Shown here one piece after another: positions 44,373 to 56,140 of a DNA stretch of 64,000 nt. Position numbers and translations under genes: made by a program. The DNA comes from Gonapodya prolifera JEL478 (lineage: Eukaryota > Monoblepharomycota > Monoblepharidomycetes > Monoblepharidales > Gonapodyaceae), in the NCBI GenBank assembly GCA_001574975.1, contig KQ965871.1, positions 29,320 to 93,319 of the forward strand, given 5' to 3'. Position 1 is the stretch's first letter, and each line of letters opens with the position of its first letter. A model generated the notes under the pieces. That model worked only from the letters and a program-made list of their open reading frames with translations. It had not been told where the DNA came from and did not search any database.

Positions 44373-45169
44373 ATGTACGACCTCCCTACGATCCCCCCAC
44401 TTCTTTCGCCCCATTGGACGACCGAAACTCTCAGCTCACTCTCCGCCTCCCCACCCGCAACCGACTCCAACCAACCCTCCAACCGCGCTCCCCCAGCTCC
44501 CACGCACGCAGTTCTGCGCTGTCCTGTTGCGTCATGCTCCTTCACCACAACCTGCTCCTCCCGTGCCATTCACCTCGTGCACAACACTTTCGTCTATCTT
44601 TCCTCCGACCACCCCTCTGGCCACAGCGTGGTGACAAACGCCCAGGGGGATCAGGTTCCCGTAGGAGCGGGAGACCCCGTCGCGGACGGGCACTGCGCGA
44701 TGGGGGATCATCTCCTAGCGCACCATTGCAAGCTCGGGTTGAGAGGCAAGCCCGAGTGGACGTGTCCGTACGAAGGGTGCGGGTACGCGGATAAAAAGAA
44801 GAGTAACATGTTGGTGCATTTGCTGAAAGTGAATCACCATAAGGTGAAGCATTTGGTGTGTGCGGTACGTGTCAAGAAAGCTCCCATAGATCGCATCGGA
44901 GACCGTGGGAAGGGTGAATGGCGCGAGGACCAGGGAACGAATCGTGTGTTTTGTAATATGAGCAATGGGGCTCGCTGAGCCTGGGTCCGCTGCGCCGACT
45001 TCGATTCTGCGGAAACCCTTTCGGTGCCCGTTCCACAATGTCCGAAGCTGAACTTCCACTCTCGTCTCCCTTACAGCTCTGTCCCCCAACGGTCGCACTC
45101 TATAGCAAGCAGGACGCACGAAACCACTTCAAGGTCAAGCACGGCTTCATTTCCAAAGCCGGTGATTGA
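44373..45169 (+). CDS. C2H2-type zinc-finger protein, 194 aa
   Basis: Two exons, 44373-44864 and 45077-45169, join in phase (GTACGT donor, TTACAG acceptor). Three finger-like units: CPVASCSFTTTCSSRAIHLV followed by H; CPYEGCGYADKKKSN followed by a His-rich helix (HLLKVNHHKVKH); and, across the splice, CALCPPTVALYSKQDARNHF followed by KVKH. The spacing is irregular compared with classical C2H2 arrays. Probably DNA- or RNA-binding. No acceptor site was found between 44240 and 44370, so I keep it separate from the Ser-rich gene upstream, although one locus cannot be excluded. Confidence 0.68.
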
Positions 45170-45586
45170 GCCCACCGGGGACTTTTATGGGCTGTTGTAC
45201 AGAGTGATTAGGCTGCGTCAAGGGGAACTGGTCGTTTGTGTGGAACGGTGATTGGGATGGGTAGTCAAGAGGGGAGGAATGTGTGCCCAGGATCTTACGT
45301 TGGGCGTATTACGGGCGATCCAAGGCCACGATGATTGGTCCGCTCGCGTCTTGATTTTCTCGTATAAATGTAATTTGCTTTTGCTCGACTTTTCTGTCGT
45401 GATGTTTTGGACCCAAAATATGCATGTAGTATACAAACAGAATGATTCAGAGATCCCTCTTGGACTGTCCACCGTATCATAATAACTGCCAACTGCCTCG
45501 TTCCGTGCCAAGACACACCTCCAACCAAACAATACTCTTTCAGTGACCAGAATTCAGCTTCAGCCCCGCCCCGCCAGGTTGGCAGG

Positions 45587-46270
45587 TCAACCCCACGCCG
45601 CCGTCGTGGCGTAATTTATGACCAGATCACCTTTGGCGTCATGGAAGCACTGCATCAACGGTTTGGTGAGCGGTTCGGTTCGGTGGGGAGTGATAAGGAA
45701 CAAGACGACATGAAGAGCACCATCGAGAGAGAACAAGGAGTACAAGGTGATGGTCACCTGATGCAGGTTGCCCACAATTTCGTCGGGGGCTGGGACAAAA
45801 GCACTGTTCACGTAGAGGAGCTGGGAATGTGAGTTCGCGGAAGGATGTGAAAACTGCCCCAACTACCCATTGCAGAGAGGGCTTCTGCCTGCCACCGCGC
45901 CATGAGGCTCCCTGAGATTGTTGCTTACCAAGACCTCCCCCGTCGCTGGCTGGACATTGAGTTGTTTGCGGAGAAAGTCGATGACAGTTTGGAACCGATA
46001 GCTTGAAGTTATCTTGAAGAAGTTCTGTTTCAGGATCGGAGCGTTGCCAGTGGGGCGAAAATGAACCACCACTGAGGAGATTGGCGTGCGGGTGTGGCCG
46101 GAGGAGGGAAAATGAGAAGTGAGTAAGTGATCGGGTTCAATCCACCATTAGGACTCCCAGATGCAATTAAAACAAGCCGGGTGCATCACTGCAATGTCCC
46201 AAGGCGCACCTTTTGCGGTATTCTGAGCGGATTGCGTTCGCGCGTTGGGGGCGGATGGTGAATCGCTCAT
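45587..46270 (-). CDS. ATG12: Autophagy ubiquitin-like protein Atg12
   Basis: Ubiquitin-like modifier conjugated to Atg5; the conjugate acts as E3 for Atg8 lipidation. Four exons, 46270-46210, 46071-45929, 45820-45758 and 45649-45587, give 109 residues. A short Ser/Ala lead is followed by VVVHFRPTGNAPILKQNFFK, RFQTVIDFLRKQL, LYVNSAFVPAPDEIVGNLHQ, CFHDAKGDLVINY and the diagnostic end ATTAAWG with the conjugated C-terminal Gly. Compared with yeast, the N-terminal extension is short, as is common outside Saccharomycotina. It is divergent from the WD40 gene with 75 bp between the ATGs. Confidence 0.96.
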
Positions 46271-46345
46271 TGTCCAGAGTTGGTGATCAATTGACCGGCC
46301 GGGTAAACCTCGTAACCTCCAAGCCCACCGAGTCACAAATCTTGG
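46271..46345. promoter_or_regulatory. Putative bidirectional promoter, Atg12 / WD40 protein
   Basis: This 75 bp interval lies between the divergent ATGs. Inference from layout. Confidence 0.45.
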
Positions 46346-49300
46346 ATGCGTGAAGGGTTTCCAAACCCGCTCGGCGCTCATCGCAGTGGGCGTGGTCGTC
46401 GCCTGCTTGATGATTTCAACGATCTTCGAAACTCTGGTTTGAGAGGTAAGTGTCGTACGCGGTGTTCAAGTTTGATTGTCCTGATTCCTCCGGTGAAAAG
46501 CAATTGACTCGTCGAAATCGGGCGAGAACGTTCGAATCGCGGGACATCGCAAAATCGTTGCTTCGCTCAAGCAATGTCTGACCCTTGAAAACGAAGATGT
46601 CTTGCCGGTTGCGGCGCTGGATGTATGCAGTCGCGCAAGGCCTTTCCCGACTCTTGCAACATGTACTGGAACACTAACACTGGTGTGGAGTCTATCAAGC
46701 TGCTCCATCTCAGCTCGACTCGGCAGGCCATCCGGGGGAATACATCGGGCCAACATTCTCGGAGTTGCGTTTTGCCATGCCCACCTTGGGATGTATTTGG
46801 CAACATCTGATGCCGTTGGAAAGATTGTGGTGTGGAATGTGAGACAGCAAGCATCGGAGAGAGTGTTCGAGGGATCTTCTGGATCTTCCATGGAGCGTGG
46901 CAAGCTTCATCGACCCCAAAGCAGAAACGGTGTCGCATCCTCAACCAGCAGCGACCGTACGGGCGCTGTCTATGATGTAAAGTTCTCCCAGGATGGTGAA
47001 AGACTCTTCTCATGTGCGGATGACGGTGTGATACTGGTCTGGAACTGGAGGAAAGGTATGAACACCTTTTCACCACGCTGGTTGTATTCGTTGTGAAGCT
47101 CTTACAATTTCCTCACTGTAGGAACCATTCTCTCCTCTATATTGCGCCACCCCTGCTCGGTTCGCTCAATGACGATTAACACCGCAACAAATTTCATGGG
47201 TCTTGGTCGGGAAAGACTTGTCGCCGCGCGGACGGACGGGGCCATCAGCTGCTGGGATGTTTATTCTGGGAGACCCGTTGACGTAATAGCGTGTGATCCG
47301 GAAACGTGAGTTTTTCCGTTCCTCGATGTTACCCCGAATAGATACTCTCATCAAAGCCTTGCTCTTCGCAGTGATCCTCGCTCACCGCTTCTGGGGTGGC
47401 ACGACCCCTACAAGCACCATACTGCCTCAATCTTGTGTGCTCGTCTGAGCGCAAACGGTCATCTTCTCGCAACAGGAAGCTTGGACTGCACCTGCAAAGT
47501 CTGGAATGTTACGAGCTGGAACAAGGATCTTACCGAAGTGGAAGAAGATCTCAAAGTTGGTGTGGAAAGGTTTGGTGTCATAGGAAAAGCTTACAACCAC
47601 GTTTTACAGACGGCTGCGGGTTCTCTTCCCAATTTCGTCTCCATCGCTTCAGAATCATTCCAGTCTCGTTACCCATCAACGTTTTCCGTACCTGGGGCGT
47701 CGCTTGACGACGCCGATCCCGAAAAGTTTCACAAACAACACAGTCACCGTTCTTTCAAAGAACTTCCGGCATTACGAATCGGCGAGGTTGAGGTCATTCC
47801 TGGATTCCACGGCGACCTCATGTTTACTCTTCGACATGATGCCCCGGTGCTTTGTTGTGCTTTGAATCGACATTCAGAGTAAGTCAGCCCGATATCCACG
47901 TGAACCTGATGATTTGATTTAGTGCATTCGCCAGCATCGTTGTGTCTGGATCCTTAGATTCGACCTTCCGTTTGTGGTCGGCACGTCGAGGAGAACTTCT
48001 CTTTCAGATAAACACTCCCGCGCCAGTGGTGGGAGTGTGGACGTCCGCTCCAATGTCGCAGTACTACAATCACACGCAACCGCAGTTTTCGGAAGCGCAC
48101 AACGACCGGGAGCGTTGCGAGAGCATTCTTGGAGAGAGCGTCTTACTGGATACCGGCGAAGAAGAAGCCGTTATCGCATGTGGTAACCGGATCTTGGTCC
48201 TTGGAATAACGGTGCTTACCAGGGACAAGGATCTGGAACTGAATCCCGATGCCATTGTACAGCCGATACAGTCTCCCTTTGCGGGGGATCAGTCCACAAG
48301 CCATCGTAGCGCAATGAATCGATCTGGTCGACAATCACCATGGGAGACCGCACGACGAACACCAACAACGTCCAACGAAGACGGCACGAAGCAAAACGCC
48401 ATGATGCCACTGGCTCCTGGTTTCTCGGATGACGATGCCGAGGTGGTATTGGTGCCTCCGATACCAACCCCCAAGGGAAATGAAACACGAGCCATGTCTC
48501 CGGAATCGGGACACTTCTCTGTCATGGAGGACGCGCTGCCTTCAAAAGATACACGTGACTTGACTTCCCGCACCCGACAAGGTGGCTGAATTCGTTGGTA
48601 CGGCTGCGATACGCGACTCACCACTTCCTTAAAGTCCTTAGCTTACAGGATCTACGCAAACTACTTGCTCATGGTCTGATACTTCCAACGTTCCTGAGCG
48701 ACCTGCTCGAGCAAGAGCCCTACAAGGATATTGATGCAAAACAGCTGTTTCAGAACATGCGCAAGGTAACTGATAAATATGTGATCTTTGCCATACGGTC
48801 TCACGTTCTACCGCCAAACACAGCATCACCTGGAACCACGCCAGATTCTACGTCTTGTTGTATCCCAGCCATTTTCACCTCACGACATCCTCAAGGCCCT
48901 TGCCACGAAGTCTTATGGGGGTGACGTACTTTTCTCCATGATTGCCTCTGGGCAACAAATCACGTCATGGATGGTCGCTCAAGGCTTTCGATTGCAATCG
49001 TACAGTGATAGTGACTTGGTGGGACCCGGTAGCCAAGGACGCATGACGCTGGACGCAAACGAATTTCGACGCGTGCGAAAGAAGGGAGTACAGCAGGATC
49101 AGCAATCTGGTGATGCTTCATGGAACGAATCGGAGGAGTCTTCTGACGGTGACGACGATATCGTGGCGCACCGTGCGCCAAAGGGGAAAGTGTTCCACTT
49201 CATTCCGAGTGAGCAGATAAAGTTGATGAGAGGTAGGTGTATCTTGCAGTGACATTGTTTCGTTCGCCCCTCACAAAGGCGTTTAGACCTTATGATGCAA

Positions 49301-50102
49301 AGGGACGTGAAGCCTGTTTTCTACAGGAGTCTCAATCTTGAAGGCACACCGGCCCTTCAGGTTCAAGAAGAGGAGCCTCCCTATCGTGTGCGTCGTTTTT
49401 ATTTCTAGAAGTTGCTCCACCTCTGATTCCAAAATATTTATCTTTGCAGTCGCAAGAGTCGCCCAAGGTTCAACGATTCAATGACCAGTCTGTTTGGTAT
49501 TCGTTGTCGCCATGTTAACCACCTTTCTCATCTCGTGCAACTTTGATAGTGATACGTTGCTTCGACTGGCAGGATCACCAACTCGTTCGGCACTTGTGCG
49601 CGCTTCCACGCTTCCCAGAGAGGTTCAGGCGACGCATCATACGGGCACTGCTCAACTTGATCCTCGCCAATTTGTGCGACGTAGGAGCGTTGCACCAACC
49701 CGTACTCTCGAAGCGTTACTGAGCCCACCACGACGCGCGATTCCGTCGGTGTACAACAACCAGACGTCACCGCAATCATTGGTCCAAAAGGGAAGAAGGA
49801 AGCAACCCCGCAATCGAGCTGCGATGGAGGTACTCGGTGTCTTGAACCAAAAGAAAGCTCGGAGTGTTGTCCACACACGTGGGCTGAATGTACATTTTGA
49901 GAGAGGTCTAAGTGCGAACGGGATTACTGTCGTCGAACCAGTTATAATGACGAGACACTTGCAGAAGGTGCAGTGACATATCGTACATGTTGTGTGTGCA
50001 TAGCTGACTCCACCTTTCCCAAAGGATTTCATCCAGCAAGTTGTCATTGGTGATTCACGTTCGGTACCAGAAGTGAAGGAAAATGTATACTACGATGATT
50101 AG
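46346..50102 (+). CDS. Large WD40-repeat protein, ~1,060 aa, function unknown
   Basis: Exons begin 46346-46445, 46501-47055, 47122-47305, 47372-47878 and 47923 onward, and end near 50009-50102. The first exon reads MREGFPNPLGAHRSGRGRRL then DDFNDLRNSGL. WD-type repeats follow: LGMYLATSDAVGKIVVWNV, DVKFSQDGERLFSCADDGV then ILVWNW, LVAARTDGAISCWDV, SANGHLLATGSLDCTCKVWN and FASIVVSGSLDSTFRLWSA. A long Ser/Asp-rich linker comes next, then a helical segment LLAHGLILPTFLSDLLEQEP, SPHDILKALATKSYGGDVLF and QQITSWMVAQGF. The C-terminal part ends VYYDD. No named family recognised. Its stop is 33 bp from the convergent Rho gene stop. Confidence 0.75.
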
Positions 50103-50135
50103 ATTACATTGCAGATTATTAGTTGCATCAATTTA

Positions 50136-51109
50136 TCATAGAAGTGTGCAAGTGTCCGTCTTTCGTTGCTGCTTTTTGCGTTCAACGAGCGAAAGCTCGG
50201 CCGCGCGGCGAAATAGCTGCGAGACGTTGTGGCCAGTCTTCGCAGACGTTTCGAAGTACGCGGCTGTGTGGATGTGCTTTTTCACGCTTCCAATCTAAAG
50301 AGTTCGTATCGTTACCAAGTACGGTACTGGGTACTTTTACGTTGGAGCTCACCTCCTCGGGTGTGTGGAGAGGGTTGTCGAGTACAATATCTGACTTTGT
50401 TCCAACCAAGATGATGGGCACCCCAGGACAGAAATGCCGAACTTCCGGATACCACTAAAAGAATTCCACATTCGATGGGCCTTCATTTTTCATTGATTTT
50501 GGAAGTACGCGTTAGTACCTTTTCTTTGACGCTCGCCAAGCCCTCCACGGACGAGAGATCGAAAACGATAATGATGATGCTCGTATCGGGATACGAAAGA
50601 GGACGGAGTCTATCGTAATCCTCCTGCCCGGCAGTATCCCACAATCCAAGTTGGACGTCGCAATTGGAAGATGCATTTCGGACAAGGAGAAGGTGGTTCT
50701 CGAACACCTGGGGTAACCCACATTGATAAGAAATGAAGTCCAAACGCGACTCTGCGAGATCAACGAACCGTAGGTGTATACTTTTGCGGAAAGTTCTGCT
50801 CCCCCTTTGTCGCAACAATCAGGAGGCTTGTTTTCCCCGCGCTTCCGTCGCCAACGATCACTGCAAACGATTCCTTGTTCTCGGAGACAGACGACACAAA
50901 GATTGATGCAGTCACCAACCGAGCTTCTTCTGAATCGGCTCCTCGTGTCGTGATTGCTCAGAGAGCGTGTCAATCTCGTTTTCCCCCAGGATGTTTGGAT
51001 CCACGAGCGTTTCCGTGCTACCGAACGGCAGATGATCCCTCCATGGGAGTATGCTGCGCCGCCATTTGTCGGACTTGTCGTTCTGCGAAGTCGAAAGTCG
51101 TCGCATCAT
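50136..51109 (-). CDS. Rho-family small GTPase, Rho4-like
   Basis: Membrane-anchored GTP switch controlling polarity, septation or wall growth. Five exons join in phase: 51109-50920, 50860-50769, 50707-50519, 50454-50353 and 50294-50136, giving 243 residues. About 64 residues of N-terminal extension precede [17 protein letters not shown] (P-loop). Then come YTPTVFENH (switch I, with the conserved Thr), [19 protein letters not shown] (switch II), [20 protein letters not shown], the specificity loop TKSD, ETSAKTG, and a polybasic tail ERKKQQRK ending in the CaaX box CTLL (Leu end: geranylgeranylation expected). The N-terminal extension and [12 protein letters not shown] favour Rho4 over Rho1/Cdc42. 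Ser replaces the usual Ala/Gly at the third variable P-loop site. One intron uses a GTTCGT donor. Confidence 0.93.
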
Positions 51110-54088
51110 GGTTTGGGGTGATGAGTGCTGCGGTCTCTATGTTTCATATCTTGCACGCTCATCGCCCAAAACATGAGTGCCTCCCACCAACTTTGGGCGA
51201 CCATTTGCGAGAACGCCGAGTCTTTTGTTCTACTTTAAAGCATGATTTGCTTGTCGTACTTTGATTCTGAATTTTGAGATTGCTGTAGTGGTCAAAAAGC
51301 AAGTTTCTTGAACAGTTTCAACGTCTGAGACAGCGCAAAGAAGAAGTTTCGACTCAAAATAACTTGTGTCGGGGTCGTTTGTCTTTCATGTGATCATAAA
51401 GCGATGCACAGATGTCTTCCAAAGGCTGCCCAAGTCAAATCACTGACGTCGAAATGGAAGTTGCGGTGCCCCAGCACAATCTTTGATTAGAATGGAGGAT
51501 TTAGTATTGCACTTGAGTATTCTCTCTCGCTCTTATGTAATGAGCTCATGCATATTTGAGGCACACTGGGTTTGTTTGTATGGTGGTGTGAACGGAAACG
51601 CCTCATTTCAGTTGCGCACAAACTTGCAATTGGTAGCGCAACAGCAAACTTGGCTACAGTTCATCAACTCTTGCTATTTCGGCGCGTCATTTGACTTCTG
51701 GAAGCCATTGAAGGTTGAAGACTGGGCTGAGTGCTCAGCAAATTCTAGATAATTCACTTGATACAGGCAGCAACGTTGCTCACTGTCATATATTCTGCCT
51801 CCAAGGGATGTAGTAGGGCCATCCTGAAATAAACTTTCTCACATTCTTGACCTGGAATCTCTCTTTACATCTCATAACAAAAATTGTCAAAGCACAGCCG
51901 CTGACAGGCACCATGCTCTGAATGTTTGCTTGTTTTATTTGTAAAATATTTTTTTGTTGTGGAATTGCTTGTAAATTTAAAAAAAAGTCAGAACAAAGTT
52001 TGGCAAATCAGAAGTGTCAAAACCATTCTGACACTTCTGATTGGGTCACATTGACCAAAGTGTTGACAGTTCCTGATTGCCTGGAGCCATCCCCCTGGCT
52101 ATATTGCCAGGCCAACCACTTTCAAACTGAGCCTTTCCCCCAGTCCCTGTTTTCCCTCTTCTGCTCCTATTATACCATATGTTATTTATTGTTTCTTTCT
52201 TGAGGTTTCTGGAGGTTTTGCTAGTCCCAGGTGATCTGCTAGCACTGTTTTCCCCTCACAATGGATGAAGATGTCCATTCTGGCGGGGTGCTGCCAGACT
52301 CTTCTCATGCCTCCATCATAATTACCATTGATGATTGCCTTCCAATCTTTCAAGGAAAACGTCAGGCTGGGACTGGACAATTGTTTATACAAGGAGTGCT
52401 GTGGATAAGCAGTGGGACAGGATGATTGGTGTGAGGTGAGTTTCCAGGCATTGTGGACACTATTACTTTGTTTTGACCTCTCTGCAATGACGGCATGCAG
52501 CTGTCTTGGCTGGGCTGGAAGTTTTTTTGAACAGAAATGAATGCAACTTTAGTGGATTGAGCTTGGAGTCTTGGCAGACAGAGGCTGGTAGAGATCCAGA
52601 GTTCAAACATTGGAGCTTCTGGTAACTCCCCTGTGATGCTGCCCAAGACCAGTTTCACCAGTATCAAATGAAAATGAGGCAGAATGACTTCACTGGGATT
52701 GTACAGGAAGTGCCACTGGTTGGGCTCAGTGTGACTATTCACCACCTGCCCAAACCAGGTGAGTTTTAAGACAATAGAGTCCACGGTCTACATTAACTCA
52801 TCTTGTTTGCCAGCACTCACATCTATAGAGCTGTTTTGCAGTGAAATTGGGTCATGTGGTGATGTTGGAAACTGATGGTGAGTAATCCAATGTTGGCTCC
52901 AATCATCTAGCTGATGATCCTAGGACATCTTAAGCTTGAATTTTAATAAACAGTAACTTGATCACAGGTGTGACAAAGTGGCCAAGTTGCTTTGCTCCTT
53001 TTGGCACATGGAAAGAGAATGTGAAAGGTGGGTGTTCTTGTTGCATTTTGCATGATAACAGTCTCAACATCATCCCACACTGCTTTTGGATTTTCCAGCC
53101 CCTCTGCCTAAGCAGTAGGCTATGTGTTCTTCTCCCAGACCAAATTTAACAAGGTGAGTGAAGGGTGAAGTGGGATGGAGGAGCAATCCACTTCTGTGTC
53201 TGTCTATGTGCTTGGTGGTGAAGGTGCCCATGTATGTTAGATTTTTTGTATAGTTACATTTAATTAATACTGCATTATGTTCAAGTTTTTTTAATTGCCA
53301 GAAGTGAACAGTGAGAACCATTGGTCAATGTGTGTTGAACAATCACCACATTCCCCTAGAAGTACCATTGTCACCCCACCAGCTTGCTCCAAGCAACTTC
53401 CCCAAGCCTCTGCCACATACACTTTCACTTCCTCTCACAAATCATCACCATCTTGTTCACCATTCTGTTCATACTGGAATATTGTGTTCCCCACCCCATC
53501 CAGTGGCCTGGCAGTGCAATTTTGTTGTCATAACAGACAAGAAAGTTTATTACAATGGAGAATTTGCGCTGTCAGGCGCCGTTCTTGAGATTGTGACAGC
53601 AATTGGCATTGATATGCCACAATTTGTTGGGATACGGCTCTTGGCCAAGAGTCATACAGGAGACCCCCCAATCCAGAGACACCCCCATGTCAGTGGGGAC
53701 ACACCCCATCCCTGAAATGCAGTGAAGTGAGACTGAGAACATAAGTAGCACACCTTTGAGTATGACCATGTTGGAATCTGAAATTTCAAAATTGTTTAGT
53801 CTGACCAAAGCTTGTCTTTGAAATTGTATTAATTGTTTTGTTCAACCAGTCAGTAACCCCTTGCAATTTAAAAAGCCATTTAGTTTTGATGTGCCTGTCC
53901 TGAAGCAGGGGTACACCCACCTTTTGCAGGTGTAGAGAGATACCATCATCCCCAACTGTCCAGATTAAGGGGGTAGGTAAGGAAGGGTTGGAGTTAGGTT
54001 TGTCATTGATTAGTTTTAGAAGACTAACATTATGTTCCTGCAATTCCAAAGCTGAAGGGTTTGAGTTGGGTCAGTTTCATGGGTGTGG
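51110..54088. other. Gene-poor AT-rich region with possible decayed coding fragments
   Basis: About 3 kb left of the retrotransposon without a convincing gene. Short plus-strand blocks have a coding look (HQYQMKMRQNDFTGIVQEVP then GLSVTIHHLPKPG near 52660-52760; VVITDKKVYYNGEFALSGAV near 53525-53590), broken by stops. They may be relics of a transposon or gene; no family is assigned. Confidence 0.4.
52006..52042. repeat. Perfect 14-bp inverted repeat (hairpin)
   Basis: AATCAGAAGTGTCA at 52006-52019 and its exact complement at 52029-52042 flank a 9-base loop. It lies in non-coding AT-rich sequence. It could be a hairpin terminator-like structure, a MITE relic or chance. Confidence 0.75.
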
Positions 54089-54092
54089 GTGC

Positions 54093-54336
54093 TGTGATGG
54101 TACTGTCATTGATAAGTATGGACAAGAAGTAGGAGTGGGTAGAGTGTGATGTATTGTAGTGTTAGACTGTGTATGCTACCCAAGTACGGCTTATATATTG
54201 TGCGATGCTGAGGCAGGGTCCTGCCTCAGGGAACGCCCACGCCCACAGCATAACGAACCCTGTCAGACCACCAGCGTTGGCGCAGGAAGCCCGCTGCAGC
54301 AACCCTGTCACTTGCGGTGGTGTCAATGCCGCGACT
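54093..54336 (-). repeat. 3' LTR of chromovirus
   Basis: Aligned by eye to 62235-62477 over its whole length, with scattered substitutions and small indels. It starts TGTGATGGTACTGTCA. Its inner end has lost the terminal CA seen in the other copy. Confidence 0.85.
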
Positions 54337-54595
54337 CCCCCCCCCCTCCGAAAGGCGGGCGCCCACGCAAGCCCATGAGAGAAAAAAAAAAAACTCTTGG
54401 TTGAATGCAAAAAATTAAAAACATTTGATCACAGTGGTGGGAAAAAATAAAACCACCCAGCGTCAACATGCAACAATGGGAGGAAAAATTTTAAACCTTC
54501 CCAACACAGAAATCATAGAGGAAAAATTTAAACCTCTACCACAATGGAGAGAAAAGCCGAGAAAACTACTCCATCCACAATCGCGAATGGTTCGA

Positions 54596-55097
54596 TTACT
54601 GTCTTGTAATCCACAATGGTGTCAATACAGTTGATACTGACTTAATGACACGTTCCCTTCGCAACTTTGAAACAGTCTTTTCATGCTGCTCTGGCTCGGC
54701 GCTTGCAGCTTCTTTCTGTTTCTTTGCATTCAAGGCTTGCTTCTTCTTTGCTTTACAAGCCTTCTTGCCCAATTTAAGCTTAGCGGCCTCCTCCGGAAAT
54801 CGACAATTAAATTCTTTGATCATGTCAATTCCATCAATTTTGTCTTCTTGAATCCAACTCGGGCTCGTTGTAACCAACAAATTTGACAAGGTATTGCACT
54901 GTACCGTCTTTAATACACCCCATGAGAATGGATTCCATATCGTAGCTCGCTTCATTGTCTGCTGATGATGCCACAGGTGTTGGGTATTCCTTAGTTAGAA
55001 GCACACCTGGGTCTGATCACAGGTCTAGGGATTCGTCAATCTCCTGCGCAGGCAAAGCTACTGCTTTATCTGCGGCATGCACATAAGGCTTGATCTT
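54596..55097 (-). pseudogene. Chromodomain-containing C-terminus of pol, frameshifted
   Basis: Downstream of the integrase core on the minus strand, DGTVQYLVKFVGYNEPE and, in the next frame, SWIQEDKIDGIDMIKEFNCR together match the chromodomain pattern (YLVKW-GY...W-P...L...I-EF). The two halves are offset by one base near 54855. A stop also precedes the domain near 55015. A Lys/Ala/Glu-rich tail follows. Chromodomains at this place target insertion to heterochromatin in related elements. Confidence 0.72.
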
Positions 55098-56140
55098 TCA
55101 AAGCCTGTTTACGTGGGCCTGAATTGTTTTGCCAGTGCAGATGTGCTCAAGTTCATATGTCACTTCCATCACCTTTCCCACCACTTGAAAAGGACCGATC
55201 CATTGGGAGAGAAATTTTGTACTTTCCCCTTTTCGATGGGCCTCTTCAGAGTAAACCATAACTGTAGACTCTGGTAGAAATGTCACATCAACATGAGTTT
55301 GATCATACTTCATCTTGCGTATTTGGGCTGTTTCAGCAAGCCTTTCACGCAGAACCTCATGTATCTCAGAGAGTTGTTCCGCTCTCGTCATAACATCTAC
55401 ATATTCATCGGGATTGTTTACTCCTGCGATGATGTCCATGGGTAGCCTTGGCTTGATACCCGTCGCTGAGAAAAGCAGTGCAAACCCAGTGGTAGAATGA
55501 GCTCTCGCATTGTAAGCAAATTGAATTGCTCTCAGGTGCTTATCCCAATCAGTCTGCTTCTGCAAGATCTGGGAGTATAAGGCATCTACCATAGGCTTCA
55601 TAAAACGTTCAGCATATGGGTTCCCTGCTGGATGACCTGGCAATGTAAATGTATGCTTGAACTTTAACATTGCAGCCAGTTCTTTCATCACTTCATTAGC
55701 AAAGGCCAACCCATTATCAGAATGGATACGTAGTGGTACACCCCAATGGTAAACCCATTGTGTGAGCAGTGCGAATGCAGTTTGATATGCAGACACATCT
55801 GGCACTGGTACCAGCTCAACAATTCTCATGAACATATCCATAATGACCAAAATATGCGTGTTTCCGTCTTCACTGACAGGAAATGGTCCCGCATGGTCTA
55901 AACATAAATCGTCAAATGGTTGAGACGCTTGAAAGTCAAAGGGACGTAACAGCCCTTGGTTCTTTGGCCGATTAGGTTTTCTTGATTGGCATGTTAGGCA
56001 TTTGTGATGTACGTAATCTCAGACATCTTGAGCCATTCTGTTCCAATAAAATCTACCAACCATTGCTTTCAGCATGGACATTGAACCTGCATGAGCACCT
56101 GTGGGATCGTTGTGATGCATTCGTAGCACCTCTACCCTTT
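55098..56140 (-). pseudogene. Integrase region of chromovirus pol
   Basis: The zinc-binding HHCC part begins LRMHHNDPTGAHAGSM and continues CLTCQS. A TGA lies near 56018, where the frame reads MAQDV-stop-DYV. The DDE core then shows LDHAGPFPVSEDGN with the first Asp, RIHSDNGLAFANEV with the second Asp, and AGNPYAERFMK with the Glu. It ends in a GPFQVVGKVMEVTYELE segment typical of the integrase C-terminal domain. Catalytic residues are kept even though the frame is broken. Confidence 0.85.

Noticed and set aside
46622-46713. An intron GTATGC...CTCAG in the WD40 gene
   Set aside because: Removing it shifts the frame away from the following WD repeat, while reading through keeps a WD-like strand.
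49519-49970. Minus-strand frames beside the WD40 3' end as a separate gene
   Set aside because: The plus strand joins in phase to the WD40 gene across two ordinary introns and ends at 50102, explaining the sequence.
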